A stretch of 64,000 nt of DNA from an uncultured SAR116 cluster alpha proteobacterium (GTDB lineage: Bacteria; Pseudomonadota; Alphaproteobacteria; Puniceispirillales; Marisalimonadaceae). The stretch spans positions 62,001 to 126,000 of the forward strand of contig CACHEH010000002.1 in NCBI GenBank assembly GCA_902578805.1, read 5' to 3'. The notes under the pieces were generated by a model, which had not been told where the DNA came from, did no database searches, and saw only the letters and a list, made by a program, of their open reading frames with translations. The first letter of the stretch is position 1. Each line of letters starts with the position of its first letter. Position numbers and translations under genes: made by a program. This document shows, one piece after another, positions 8,307 to 18,122 of the stretch.

Positions 8307-10184
8307 TTAGTTAAAAAAATTAAAGATTTTTTTAGCTATTGACTTATTGATTCCCTCAACCTTTAACAAGTCATTAATACTTGCTGTTCCAACTGCTTTT
8401 GCAGACCCAAATTCTTCCAGAAGAGATTTTTTTCGGTTTGATCCAATACCATTGATTTCATCTAAAGGATTCTTAAAAATATTTCTTTTACTTTTAATTC
8501 TGTGGCCTGCAATAGCATATCTATGAACTTCATCTCTTAATTTTTGGAGAAAAAATAATGTAGGATCATCTTTGTTAAATCTAAAACTATCAGAATTTTT
8601 TGTATAAAAATTTTCTCTACCCGCATCTCTTTTTATGCCCTTTGAAATTGCCAAAACTTCAATACTACTTATTTGTAAATCTTTAAGTACATTTAAAACT
8701 ATGTTTAAATGTCCTTTGCCACCGTCAATGATTATTAAATCAGGAAATCCAGATGAATTTTTCCCTGCAAATCTACGTTTAATTACTTCCTTCATCATTA
8801 AATAATCATTATTATTTATAAACTCATCACTGATTTGTTTTGATGAGTTTTTATGCTCTGTTGAAATGTTATATCTTCTATATAATGACTTTAAAAAACC
8901 ATCTTCGTTAAAAGCTATCATTGCACCTACGGGTGATTTTCCTTGATTATGTGAGTTATCATAAACTTCTAATTTTTGAATAGAATTTTTAAAGTTAAAC
9001 GTTTGTTGCAAATTTTTAAGATTGTTTTTATTTGAAGATTTTTCATAGATTTTTCTATTTAAATTTTCTTCTGCATTTTTGAGAGTTGATTTTATAATTT
9101 CTAATTTTTTTCCTCTTTGAGGTAGTTGAATTTTTACTTTTATTTTATGCTTTTTATGCAAAAGCTCTTCAATTAGACTTTTATCTTTGGGATTTAAGTT
9201 AACCAAAATATTTTCAGGGGGAATATTTTTATCATAAAATTGACATATAAAGGCTTGCATAATCTCTTCTTCTAAAACTTCAGTACCATTTTTACCTGGA
9301 CTAGGAAAATATGATTTAGAACCGTAATTACAACCACTTCTAACAATTGTCATTTGAATTACGACTTTATTTTCAATTTTTCGTAGCACAAGGAAGTCAA
9401 CATCATTGACGTTTGGTACATTAATATTTTGACTTGCATTTACATCAGTAAGAGCTTTTATTCTATTTCTAAAAATTGCAGCTGCTTCAAAATTTTGTTT
9501 ATCAGATGCATCATACATTTTTTTTATTAAATTTTGTTTTATCGACTTTGAGTTTCCTTGTAAGAATTTTTTTGCTTCGTTAAGATTTTCTTGATAATTT
9601 TCTTTTGATATTAAATTTACACATGGAGCACTGCATCTTTTGATTTGAAATTGTAAGCAAGGGCGAGTTCTAGATTTAAAAATATTATCATTGCAAGTTC
9701 TTAAAAGAAAAATTTTCTGTAGTGTTTCTATTGTTTTTTGAACAGTTTTTTTTGAGACAAAAGGTCCAAAATAATCACCCTTAATATTTCTTTGACCTCT
9801 ATGTGCAGATAATTGAGGAAAAGAATGAGATAAATTGAATAAAATTGAACTAAAACTTTTATCGTCTTTAAGCAATATATTAAATATAGGTTCAAATTTT
9901 TTTATTAAATTAGATTCTAGGAGTAACGCTTCTATTTCTGAAGACGTAACGATTATCTCCAATTTAATAGTGTTTGCAACCATATAGCTTAATCTTGAGT
10001 TAAGTCTTTTTGGTTGAGTATAAAATTTAATTCTATTGTTTAAATTTTTTGCTTTTCCTATGTATAAATATTCACTATTTTCTCCAATCATTTGATAAAT
10101 TCCAGATTTATTTGGAATTGTCAAAAGCTCATTTTTAATTATTTCAATCCCTTTACTCAGAGACGCTTTATTATTTTTAATCAT
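8307..10184 (-). CDS. uvrC: UvrABC excinuclease subunit C
   Basis: 625 aa, full length. Makes the 3' and 5' incisions in nucleotide excision repair. Domains in order: GIY-YIG nuclease (GIY at 28-30, YIG at 41-43), a cysteine-containing linker (RTRPCLQFQIKRCSAPC), a UVR/UvrB-binding motif (around residues 210-245), the RNase H-like C-terminal endonuclease ('EVYDNSHNQG' and 'LIIIDGGKGHL'), and two C-terminal helix-hairpin-helix repeats ending at the stop. It sits 45 bases downstream of uvrB on the same strand. UvrA is not in this window. Confidence 0.96.
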   Translation of the reverse strand: MIKNNKASLSKGIEIIKNELLTIPNKSGIYQMIGENSEYLYIGKAKNLNNRIKFYTQPKRLNSRLSYMVANTIKLEIIVTSSEIEALLLESNLIKKFEPIFNILLKDDKSFSSILFNLSHSFPQLSAHRGQRNIKGDYFGPFVSKKTVQKTIETLQKIFLLRTCNDNIFKSRTRPCLQFQIKRCSAPCVNLISKENYQENLNEAKKFLQGNSKSIKQNLIKKMYDASDKQNFEAAAIFRNRIKALTDVNASQNINVPNVNDVDFLVLRKIENKVVIQMTIVRSGCNYGSKSYFPSPGKNGTEVLEEEIMQAFICQFYDKNIPPENILVNLNPKDKSLIEELLHKKHKIKVKIQLPQRGKKLEIIKSTLKNAEENLNRKIYEKSSNKNNLKNLQQTFNFKNSIQKLEVYDNSHNQGKSPVGAMIAFNEDGFLKSLYRRYNISTEHKNSSKQISDEFINNNDYLMMKEVIKRRFAGKNSSGFPDLIIIDGGKGHLNIVLNVLKDLQISSIEVLAISKGIKRDAGRENFYTKNSDSFRFNKDDPTLFFLQKLRDEVHRYAIAGHRIKSKRNIFKNPLDEINGIGSNRKKSLLEEFGSAKAVGTASINDLLKVEGINKSIAKKIFNFFN

Positions 10185-10229
10185 TTAAAAATTTTCGCTT
10201 TTGATTAATTACATTTTAAATAATTTAAT

Positions 10230-12302
10230 TTATTTCTTTTTATAAGATGAACTCGTTTTAAAATTTGTATTAGGAATTGCCATCAAACCTAATTCTTTTT
10301 GTTGTAATTTTTTTATCTCATCTCGTATTCTTGCTGCTTCTTCAAATTCAAGATTGCTAGCTGCTTTTTCCATTTCGTTTTGGAGATCTTGAATTGATTC
10401 TTTTAAATTTTTTCCTGTATTTTTTTTGTTTTTATTATCTTTATCATCATCATTATCACTTAGGTTTGCTAATATATCAGAAATTTTGCTAATAACTGTT
10501 TTAGGAGTGATATTATTTTTTAAATTGTAACTTATTTGTTTTTTTCTTCTTCTATCAGTTTCGTCTATTGCGTATTGCATTGAACCTGTAATTTTATCAG
10601 CATATAGAATTACTTTTCCTTCAACATGTCTTGCAGCACGACCAATAGTTTGTATCAATGAAGTTTTTGATCTTAAATAACCTTCTTTATCAGCGTCCAA
10701 AATTGCTACTAATGCACACTCAGGGATATCTAACCCTTCTCTCAAAAGATTTATTCCAATCAAAACATCAAAAACACCTAGCCTTAAATCTCTTATTATT
10801 TCAATACGTTCTAAAGTGTCTACATCAGAGTGAATATATCTGACTTTTAAACCTGCCTCAAACATATACTCACTTAAAGCTTCAGCCATTTTTTTTGTTA
10901 AGGTAGTAACTAATACTCTATTTCCTTTTTTTGATTGTTCCTTTGTTTCGAAAATAAGATCATCAACTTGAGTTTTTGTAGGTCTAATTAAAATATCGGG
11001 ATCTACCAGGCCAGTTGGTCTCAGAGATTGTTCAACAAAAACACCGTTTGTTTTATTTAATTCCCATTCCCCAGGGGTGGCCGAAACATGAATAGTATTG
11101 GGTCTAAATGCTTCCCATTCCTCAAACTTTAAAGGTCTATTGTCCAAACAAGAAGGTAATCTAAAACCATATTCAGCTAAAGTTGATTTTCTTCTAAAGT
11201 CTCCTTTATACATAGCTCCTATCTGACTAACTGTGATATGACTTTCGTCAGTAAAAACAAGGGCGTCATCTGGTAAATATTCAAAGAGTGTAGGTGGAGG
11301 TTCCCCAGGATTTCTTCCTGAGAGGTATCTACTGTAGTTTTCTATTCCTGGACAAGTTCCAGCGGCCAACATCATTTCAAGATCAAAATTTGTTCTTTGT
11401 TCTAAGCGCTGTGCTTCCACCAATTTATTACTTTTATATAAAATTTCTAAATGACTTTTTAATTCTTCTTTAATAGACTTAATAGCTTCGTTTAATGTTG
11501 GTCTAGGTGTGACATAGTGCGAATTAGCATAAATTTTTATCGACTTTAATGATGTAAGTTTTTCGCCTGTTAGAGCATCTATTTCAAATAATTCTTCAAT
11601 TTCATCTCCAAATAGAGTTATTCTCCAGGCTACAGTTTCTAAGTGTGCAGGAAAAATTTCAACTATGTCACCTCTAACTCTAAAAGTGCCTCTTACAAAT
11701 GACATATCATTTCTTGTATATTGAAGTTCAGTAAATTGTCTCAGCAATGTTTGTCTAGGAATTTGTTGACCTTTTTTTAATTCAATTGTCATTTTTGAAT
11801 ATGTTTCAACTGAACCGATACCATAAATACATGATACAGAAGCAACTATTATTACATCCTTTCTTTCAAGAAGAGCCCTTGTAGCAGAATGACGCATGCG
11901 ATCAATTTGATCATTAATACTAGATTCTTTTTCAATGTATGTATCGGATCTTGGAACATAGGCTTCTGGCTGATAATAGTCATAATATGAAACAAAGTAT
12001 TCAACTGCATTATTTGGAAAAAAATCTTTCATCTCTGCGTATAATTGTGCGGCCAATGTTTTATTAGGTGCCATTATCAATGAAGGTCTATTTAGTGAAT
12101 TAATAATGTTTGCCATTGTAAATGTTTTACCAGAACCAGTTACCCCCAACAATACTTGATCTTTTTCATCATTTTCAATTCCAGAAACCAATTCTTTTAT
12201 AGCCTCTGGCTGATCTCCTGTAGGTGTAAAGCTTGAATTTAAACTAAAAATGGATTTAGAGGGTATAATTGTATTATTTTCAATTTTTTCAATATTATTC
12301 AT
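10230..12302 (-). CDS. uvrB: UvrABC excinuclease subunit B
   Basis: 690 aa, full length. Damage-verifying helicase-like subunit. Walker A GVTGSGKT at residues 53-60, the beta-hairpin region containing [12 protein letters not shown], the Walker B/DEAD-type 'VFTDESH', helicase motif VI 'QTIGRAARH', and a C-terminal UVR motif (about residues 640-680) for contact with UvrC, whose gene follows 45 bases downstream. An Asp/Lys/Asn-rich low-complexity linker (about 610-625) precedes the UVR domain. Co-localisation of uvrB with uvrC makes a compact NER unit. It diverges from the aspartate aminotransferase gene. Confidence 0.97.
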   Translation of the reverse strand: MNNIEKIENNTIIPSKSIFSLNSSFTPTGDQPEAIKELVSGIENDEKDQVLLGVTGSGKTFTMANIINSLNRPSLIMAPNKTLAAQLYAEMKDFFPNNAVEYFVSYYDYYQPEAYVPRSDTYIEKESSINDQIDRMRHSATRALLERKDVIIVASVSCIYGIGSVETYSKMTIELKKGQQIPRQTLLRQFTELQYTRNDMSFVRGTFRVRGDIVEIFPAHLETVAWRITLFGDEIEELFEIDALTGEKLTSLKSIKIYANSHYVTPRPTLNEAIKSIKEELKSHLEILYKSNKLVEAQRLEQRTNFDLEMMLAAGTCPGIENYSRYLSGRNPGEPPPTLFEYLPDDALVFTDESHITVSQIGAMYKGDFRRKSTLAEYGFRLPSCLDNRPLKFEEWEAFRPNTIHVSATPGEWELNKTNGVFVEQSLRPTGLVDPDILIRPTKTQVDDLIFETKEQSKKGNRVLVTTLTKKMAEALSEYMFEAGLKVRYIHSDVDTLERIEIIRDLRLGVFDVLIGINLLREGLDIPECALVAILDADKEGYLRSKTSLIQTIGRAARHVEGKVILYADKITGSMQYAIDETDRRRKKQISYNLKNNITPKTVISKISDILANLSDNDDDKDNKNKKNTGKNLKESIQDLQNEMEKAASNLEFEEAARIRDEIKKLQQKELGLMAIPNTNFKTSSSYKKK

Positions 12303-12436
12303 ATTAATAGATTTTGTGATTAGATATTTGAAGTAATTATATATATCAAATAATAACTAATTAATTAATAAAAAAGATGTTAGTCTCAAATAAATTGTAG
12401 TAAAGCTAAATGGTAATCATATATTGGAGTAGTTAA

Positions 12437-13639
12437 ATGACTTTTATTTCTGACAGTTTAAATAGGATTAAACCTTCTGCAACAATGGTTATAACTGCAA
12501 AAGCTACTCAACTTAAAAGAGAGGGGAAAAAGGTCATTGGTTTATCATCTGGAGAACCTGATTTTGATACACCTCAACATGTTAAGCAAGCCGCCATTGA
12601 TGCAATTAATAGCGGATATACAAAGTATACTAATATAGAAGGCATACCAGAATTAAGACAATCAATTGTAGAAAAATTCAAAAAGGATAATGATTTAAAT
12701 TATGATGTAAGTAACGTCATTGTTGGAACTGGTGGAAAACAAATTTTGTTTAATGCTTTGATGAGTTCTTTAAATAAAGACGACGAAGTAATAATTCCAG
12801 CCCCTTATTGGGTTTCCTATCCTGATATGACATTATTAGCGGGTGGTAAACCAATATTTGTAGATTGTTCTTCAGAAACTAACTTTAAACTTACTGGTGA
12901 AGCTCTAGATAAGGTAATAACCAAAAATAGTAAATGGCTAATACTGAATAGTCCGTCTAATCCAACCGGATCGTGTTACTCCATAAGTGAACTAGAAGAG
13001 ATCGCAAATGTAGTTAGAAAACATGAAAATTTATATGTAATGACAGACGATATTTATGAATATATTGTATATGATAACTTTAAATTTTATACTTTGGCGC
13101 AAGTTGCACCTGATTTAAAAGATAGAATTTTAACTGTTAATGGTGTTTCTAAAAGTTACTGCATGACTGGTTGGAGAATTGGTTATGCAGCTGGACCATC
13201 ATTACTAATCAAAGCTATGATTAAGATTCAGGGTCAATCAACTTCTAATCCATCATCTATTTCACAATATGCAGCTTTAGCTGGCATAAGTGGAAGTAAA
13301 GAATTCTTAGATCCTTGTTTAAATGCATTTGATGAAAGAAGGCATTTTGTTGTTGATAAACTTAATAGTATAAGGGGTATTTCTTGTATTTTACCTGAAG
13401 GAGCGTTTTATGCTTACCCTAACGTGTCAGGTTTAATAGGTAAGAAAACACAAAATGGAAAAATCATCAACAATGATGCTGAAATTGTAGAATGGCTTTT
13501 AGAGTCCGCCGAAGTTGCTGCAGTACCTGGGGTGGCTTTTGGTCTAGAACCATATTTTAGAGTGTCTTACGCAACCAGTTTAGAAGTTTTAAAAGAAGCA
13601 ATGAACAGAATCGAAAAAGCTGTCTTAACTCTTTCTTAA
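12437..13639 (+). CDS. aspC: Aspartate/aromatic aminotransferase, class I fold
   Basis: 400 aa PLP enzyme of the alphaproteobacterial AatA type (AT subgroup I-gamma). Interconverts aspartate + 2-oxoglutarate and oxaloacetate + glutamate; many members also accept prephenate or aromatic substrates. Seen: 'SGEPDFDTP' near the N-terminus, 'NSPSNPTG', the PLP-Lys in 'VNGVSKSYCMTGWRIGY', and the C-terminal substrate-carboxylate Arg in 'PYFRVSYA'. The start has a GGAG about 9 bases upstream. It is followed by msrP 16 bases downstream, so a transcript with msrP and selO is likely. Substrate preference cannot be set from sequence alone. Confidence 0.93.
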   Translation: MTFISDSLNRIKPSATMVITAKATQLKREGKKVIGLSSGEPDFDTPQHVKQAAIDAINSGYTKYTNIEGIPELRQSIVEKFKKDNDLNYDVSNVIVGTGGKQILFNALMSSLNKDDEVIIPAPYWVSYPDMTLLAGGKPIFVDCSSETNFKLTGEALDKVITKNSKWLILNSPSNPTGSCYSISELEEIANVVRKHENLYVMTDDIYEYIVYDNFKFYTLAQVAPDLKDRILTVNGVSKSYCMTGWRIGYAAGPSLLIKAMIKIQGQSTSNPSSISQYAALAGISGSKEFLDPCLNAFDERRHFVVDKLNSIRGISCILPEGAFYAYPNVSGLIGKKTQNGKIINNDAEIVEWLLESAEVAAVPGVAFGLEPYFRVSYATSLEVLKEAMNRIEKAVLTLS

Positions 13640-13655
13640 ATAATGGAGTTTTAAA

Positions 13656-14618
13656 ATGGCATTTTATAAAATAAAGAAAGTTTGGAAATTAAAAGATAAT
13701 AAAGTTACTTCAGAAAACTTTTACAATACTAGAAGAGATTTTTTAAAAAAATTAGGTGCAGGCTCATTATTTTTACCTGGTACATCTTTTATTTCTCGTC
13801 CTGCTTATAGTTCGCTTTATCCTCCGGAAGTGAATAAGTCTTATACAATCAGCAAACCCCTAACTCCTGAAAGTTTAGCAACTACTTATACAAATTTTTA
13901 TGAGTTTGGATCAAGTAAAAACATTTGGAGAAGGGCTTCCCAGCTTAAAACTGAACCGTGGACGTTAACTATAGATGGGCTAGTTAACAATCCATTAATA
14001 ATTGATATAAATGACTTACTAAAAAAAATTGGTGGTATTGAAGAAAGAGTATATCGTTTCAGATGCGTAGAAGCTTGGTCAATGACAGTTCCATGGGCAG
14101 GATTCCCTTTAAATAAAATTTTGTCCTTGGTTGAGCCAAAAACTAGTGCTAAATTTTTAAAGTTTGAAACTTTTTTTGATCCTAAGGTTGCACCAGGTCA
14201 AAAACAAAAATGGTATCCGTGGCCATATCAAGAAGGTATTACAATCGAGGAAGCTAAAAATAAACTAAGTTTTTTAGCTACTGGGATATATGGGAAAAAG
14301 TTGCCAAATCAAAATGGTGCTCCTATACGTCTTGTCTTGCCATGGAAATATGGTTTTAAGTCAATAAAATCAATTGTAAAGATAAGTTTCTTGGCTGAAA
14401 GGCCTATTGGTTTATGGGAAAAACTTGCTCCAAATGAGTATGGTTTTTGGGCAAATGTTAATCCTAAAGTTTCTCATCCTAGATGGTCTCAAGAAACAGA
14501 ACAGCAGTTGGGCATTGATGGGAGAATACCTACTGTTAAATATAATGGTTATGAAGAGCAAGTATCCTACTTGTACAAAGGATTAGAAAAAACTTTGCAG
14601 GATAAACTCTTTAGATAA
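13656..14618 (+). CDS. msrP: Protein-methionine-sulfoxide reductase catalytic subunit MsrP (YedY)
   Basis: 320 aa, molybdopterin enzyme that repairs methionine sulfoxide in periplasmic proteins. A twin-arginine signal is visible: Arg26-Arg27 in TRRDFLKK followed by a short hydrophobic stretch. The molybdenum-ligating Cys is Cys137 in YRFRCVEAWSM; 'PWAGFPL', 'YPWPYQEG' and the C-terminal 'LPWKYGFKSIKSI' are family blocks. The heme membrane partner MsrQ, normally adjacent, is not here; the next gene, 18 bases on, is selO. Electron supply is therefore unexplained inside this window. MoCo would come from the pathway that includes moaDE (6920-7645). Confidence 0.93.
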   Translation: MAFYKIKKVWKLKDNKVTSENFYNTRRDFLKKLGAGSLFLPGTSFISRPAYSSLYPPEVNKSYTISKPLTPESLATTYTNFYEFGSSKNIWRRASQLKTEPWTLTIDGLVNNPLIIDINDLLKKIGGIEERVYRFRCVEAWSMTVPWAGFPLNKILSLVEPKTSAKFLKFETFFDPKVAPGQKQKWYPWPYQEGITIEEAKNKLSFLATGIYGKKLPNQNGAPIRLVLPWKYGFKSIKSIVKISFLAERPIGLWEKLAPNEYGFWANVNPKVSHPRWSQETEQQLGIDGRIPTVKYNGYEEQVSYLYKGLEKTLQDKLFR

Positions 14619-14636
14619 ACATGGTTTGGTTTATGA

Positions 14637-16064
14637 ATGATAAATAAAGCCAAAGTTGCAAATAATCATTTTAATTTAGGTGATTCCTTTTATCATATTG
14701 CCACACCAGCAAAGTTTCCTCGTCACATTTTAAGATTTAGAAATGATAGAGCTGCTAAATTACTTGACTTAGACCAATTAAACGATAATGAGTGGATTAA
14801 ATATTTTGGTAAATTTGAAAAACTTCCCGGGTGTCTTCATAAGCCATTAGCATTAAAATATCATGGCCATCAATTTGGTTATTATAATCCAGACTTAGGT
14901 GATGGAAGAGGGTTTCTGCTAGCACAATTTATGGATAAAAATAATATTTTATGGGATTTGGGAACAAAAGGTTCTGGGCAAACAAAATATAGCAGAGGAG
15001 GAGATGGCAGGCTTACTCTGAAGGGAGCTGTAAGAGAGTTATTAGCAACTGAATTTTTGACTGCTTTAGGTGTGTCCACGAGTCAAACTTTTTCCATTAT
15101 TGAAACTGCAGAAGAATTGCAAAGAAATGATGAACCTTCTCCAACAAGATCAGCAGTTCTTGTAAGAAGAAGTAATAGTCATATTAGGATAGGGACGTTT
15201 CAAAGATTAAAATATCTCAATGAATATGATAATATTGCTTTATTATTGAATCATCTTAGAGAAATTTATTTTACAAATATAAAATCCAAAAAAAATATAA
15301 AGTCTATAGCTGAAAACATATTCTTAGAAAGTGTTAAAAGAATAGCAAAATCAATTGGCAGGATTATTATCTCAGGTTTTGTTCATGGAGTTTTAAACAC
15401 AGATAATTTTAATGTTACTGGAGAAGTTTTTGATTATGGTCCCTGGAGATTTATAGAATTTGCAAACAGCTCTTTTACAGCGGCATATTTTGATGAATAT
15501 GGAAGATATTCTTTTGGAAGGCAACCTGAGGCCGCATTATGGGCACTAACACAGTTAGGAAAAAGTTTAGATGAATTTGTAGATGAAAAAACAATTATTG
15601 AAATTTTGAACCAATTTTCCAAATACTTTCATGAGTCATTAAAAAAGCATTTTTGTTGGAGGATGGGAATACAAGATATTGATAGTAAAAATCTAAATAA
15701 AATAATGACAATATTATTAAACGAAAGTGAAAAGAATAAAATTGATTACGCTGATATGTTCTATGATTTCTATGGAGGAAGGGATTCAATTATAGATTGC
15801 ATCAAAACTAATTATGGAAAAAAATATAAAATTAATGAATTTTCAAAAATTGTTGATATTTTAAAGGAAACTCTTCCTGCCGAAGGTATTTTAGAAAAGA
15901 AAAGTCAGTTAGATAATAACAGACAAAATTTGTTAATTGGAGAAGTAGAGCATATTTGGAGAGAAATTGATCAAAATGATAATTGGCAATTACTTTATGA
16001 GAAGATCAATAATATTAGAAAAATTGGTCATTTACTGGAATCCGAAAAACTTGTTTACTTGTAA
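14637..16064 (+). CDS. selO: Protein adenylyltransferase SelO (YdiU/UPF0061)
   Basis: 475 aa pseudokinase-fold enzyme that AMPylates proteins on Ser/Thr/Tyr, with redox-linked roles. Family blocks: 'YHGHQFGYYNPDLGDGRG', 'LGTKGSGQTKYSRGGDGRLTLKGAVRE' region, 'PSPTRSAVLVR', and the metal-binding 'GVLNTDNFNVTGEVFDYGPW'. It resembles the subfamily with the YNPDLGDGRG variant, and its C-terminal third is more divergent and AT-biased. The start codon lies 18 bases after msrP; pairing of an oxidised-methionine repair enzyme with SelO suggests a shared oxidative-stress context (inference). The last 33 bases overlap the end of the convergent ELM1-family gene. Confidence 0.92.
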   Translation: MINKAKVANNHFNLGDSFYHIATPAKFPRHILRFRNDRAAKLLDLDQLNDNEWIKYFGKFEKLPGCLHKPLALKYHGHQFGYYNPDLGDGRGFLLAQFMDKNNILWDLGTKGSGQTKYSRGGDGRLTLKGAVRELLATEFLTALGVSTSQTFSIIETAEELQRNDEPSPTRSAVLVRRSNSHIRIGTFQRLKYLNEYDNIALLLNHLREIYFTNIKSKKNIKSIAENIFLESVKRIAKSIGRIIISGFVHGVLNTDNFNVTGEVFDYGPWRFIEFANSSFTAAYFDEYGRYSFGRQPEAALWALTQLGKSLDEFVDEKTIIEILNQFSKYFHESLKKHFCWRMGIQDIDSKNLNKIMTILLNESEKNKIDYADMFYDFYGGRDSIIDCIKTNYGKKYKINEFSKIVDILKETLPAEGILEKKSQLDNNRQNLLIGEVEHIWREIDQNDNWQLLYEKINNIRKIGHLLESEKLVYL

Positions 16065-16994
16065 TATAGTAATTTTATTTGTTTGGAGTTTACTTTTTTC
16101 AAATTGAAACAAATCACCTTCAAAGCTTTTTGCAACACCTAACTTCTTAAGATTTTCTATAAATGATAAAATTTTTTTATTTTCTTTAGAGAAATTTGAA
16201 ATAAATAAAGGTATTGGAAGAGTTGCTGTTTCTGAAATCATGTTAACACTATCACCTGTAACTATAGCGTAATCGGTTACTTTTAGAATTTGTGGATAAG
16301 GATTGAGTTGATTTGGAAAGAACATTTTATAATTTCTTAAATTTTTTGAAAACATAACATCTAAAATTTTTATAGCTTTTGGTGGAGTTCTTCTAGACAC
16401 AATAACTATTAATTGTCCATCTATAGATTTAACTCCTTTTATTACCTTACTACATAGATCATAATATTCACTATTTTGAGGTATATATTTTTTGCTGTTT
16501 CCTCCAACCATCAATAAAACCAAATAGTTTTTTACCTTAGCTTCATTAAATTGCGATTTATTTAAATTTCTTATGTCATCATTGCCAAAAAAACAAAGAG
16601 CACCTTTGGTTTGGATTATATTTCTACCCTTCAGCCCGTCATGTTCTGGAACTAATAATAAATCAAAATATTTAAGTGATAATTTTGGGTTTTGAATATG
16701 AATTGTTTTAACTTTGTTTTTTAAAATTTTTTTTAAAGCAATTGATGTCCCAGACATTCTTCTTCCAGTTGTAATAATATAAGATGGTTTAAAATTTTGT
16801 TTTATTATTTTATTTAAAGAATATGGCAAATATAATTTTCCCAATAAAGGAAATTTTTTTAATAAATATGGAGGGTTAAAGTGAATTAATTTGAAATTAT
16901 CATTTAACATTTTTGCTAGAGCAATTGATTGATTTTCCATACCCTTGGTGCCATCTGATATTACCCAAGTTTCATTTTTATTTAATGTCTTTAT
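16032..16994 (-). CDS. ELM1-family glycan/GT-B-like protein, apparent AUA start
   Basis: 320 aa if translation begins at the ATA at 16992-16994; the first ATG (16940) would give 302 aa. Codons upstream of that ATG read in frame as ETWVISDGTKG before MENQ, which matches the family N-terminus (a W-V-x-x-D-G-x-x-G-x-E-N-Q pattern), so the ATG start would remove conserved sequence. There is no ATG, GTG or TTG between the in-frame TAA (17004-17006) and MENQ. A GAGG at 17000-17003 is 5 bases from the ATA. The family (mitochondrial fission ELM1-like, DUF1022) has a glycosyltransferase-B-like fold and unknown bacterial function; 'GNDD', 'LVLLMVGGN' and 'TGDSVNMISEA'-type blocks are visible (here TGDSVNMISET). 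Confidence 0.8.
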   Translation of the reverse strand: MKTLNKNETWVISDGTKGMENQSIALAKMLNDNFKLIHFNPPYLLKKFPLLGKLYLPYSLNKIIKQNFKPSYIITTGRRMSGTSIALKKILKNKVKTIHIQNPKLSLKYFDLLLVPEHDGLKGRNIIQTKGALCFFGNDDIRNLNKSQFNEAKVKNYLVLLMVGGNSKKYIPQNSEYYDLCSKVIKGVKSIDGQLIVIVSRRTPPKAIKILDVMFSKNLRNYKMFFPNQLNPYPQILKVTDYAIVTGDSVNMISETATLPIPLFISNFSKENKKILSFIENLKKLGVAKSFEGDLFQFEKSKLQTNKITILQVNKFFGFQ

Positions 16995-17117
16995 TTTTAC
17001 CTCTTAAGATCTTAATTATAGTTCTAAATTATTTTGTGAAATAAAATTGTGTAATTTTAGGCCATATATTAATATTATTACAAAAATATATATTTATTTT
17101 AAAGAAGTATTTATTAA

Positions 17118-17603
17118 ATGAAAAATGAAAAATATAAATTAGATAATATTGATTTACAAATTCTTAATGTTTTACAAAAAAATGGAGAAATTAGTAACGT
17201 ACAACTGGCACAAAAAGTCAAGATTTCACCTCCATCTTGTTTAAGGCGCGTAAAGTCATTAGAAAATAAAAATATAATATCGGGTTATAGTGCTCTGGTA
17301 AATCCAAAAATGTTAGGATATAATGTAACTGTGTTTGCTTATGTTGGACTTGAAAGTCAAGCAGAAAATGACCTACAAACATTTGAAAATTACATATCTA
17401 AATTTCCTGAGGTTAGGGAGTGTCATATGCTAATTGGAGAAGTTGACTTTTTGTTAAAAATTGTTGCAAAAGATTGGGATGATTTTCAGTCTTTTTTAAC
17501 AAAAAATCTGACTCAGGCCCCAAAAGTAAGTAATGTAAAAACGTCATTAAATATTAGAAGTGTTAAAAATTTACCTGGGATCCCCTTTGAAACTATGATT
17601 TAG
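17118..17603 (+). CDS. Lrp/AsnC-family transcriptional regulator
   Basis: 161 aa. N-terminal winged HTH (LDNIDLQILNVLQKNGEISNVQLAQKVKISPPSC region, recognition helix around SPPSCLRRVKSLE) followed by an alpha-beta RAM ligand domain ('VRECHMLIGEVDFLLKI'). Leucine-responsive-type regulators usually form octamers and control amino-acid metabolism; the ligand is not deducible. The preceding 120-base gap is shared with the divergent ELM1-family gene. The 3' end overlaps greA by 11 bases (convergent). An AAAGAAG lies about 10 bases before the ATG. Confidence 0.9.
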   Translation: MKNEKYKLDNIDLQILNVLQKNGEISNVQLAQKVKISPPSCLRRVKSLENKNIISGYSALVNPKMLGYNVTVFAYVGLESQAENDLQTFENYISKFPEVRECHMLIGEVDFLLKIVAKDWDDFQSFLTKNLTQAPKVSNVKTSLNIRSVKNLPGIPFETMI

Positions 17604-18072
17604 GTATCTCAATGGATAAAATTTCGTAATACTTGGTACCACTTGGTGTTGTAACTGCGACTGACATGCCTTCTTCTTTTCCTATTAATGCTCTAGCAAT
17701 TGGTGAGGCTATAGATATAAGACCCTTTTCAAGATTTGCTTCATAAGGTCCTACTATTTGATAATTTGTTTCTTGGTCATTTTCTTCATCTATTAATTTA
17801 ACCTTAGCCCCAAAAGTAACTGTTTCACCAGTCAACTTGTTAAAATCGATTATTTCTGCTCTGCTAGTTACATCCTCAAGTTCTGTAATACGACCTTCAA
17901 TAAATGCTTGTTTTTCCTTTGCGGCATGATACTCAGCGTTTTCTTTTAAATCACCATGTTCTCTAGCTACAGAAATTGACTGTATTACTTGAGGTCTCTC
18001 AATTTTCTTTAAATTATCTAGTTCTAGCTTAACTCTTTCTAATCCAGAAAATGTAAAAGGTACTTTGTCCAT
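17593..18072 (-). CDS. greA: Transcription elongation factor GreA
   Basis: 159 aa, standard length. GreA rescues backtracked RNA polymerase by stimulating transcript cleavage. The N-terminal coiled-coil carries the acidic tip block ('REHGDLKENAEYHAAKEKQAFIEGRI'), and the C-terminal FKBP-like domain has 'SPIARALIGKEEGMSVAV'. It lies 50 bases downstream of carB on the same strand, as in many alphaproteobacteria, so it is likely co-transcribed with carAB. It overlaps the 3' end of the Lrp gene by 11 bases. Confidence 0.96.
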   Translation of the reverse strand: MDKVPFTFSGLERVKLELDNLKKIERPQVIQSISVAREHGDLKENAEYHAAKEKQAFIEGRITELEDVTSRAEIIDFNKLTGETVTFGAKVKLIDEENDQETNYQIVGPYEANLEKGLISIASPIARALIGKEEGMSVAVTTPSGTKYYEILSIEIPKS

Positions 18073-18122
18073 AGATTTAATTCCATTAATACAAAAAATT
18101 AAATATAATACAGAAATATATT

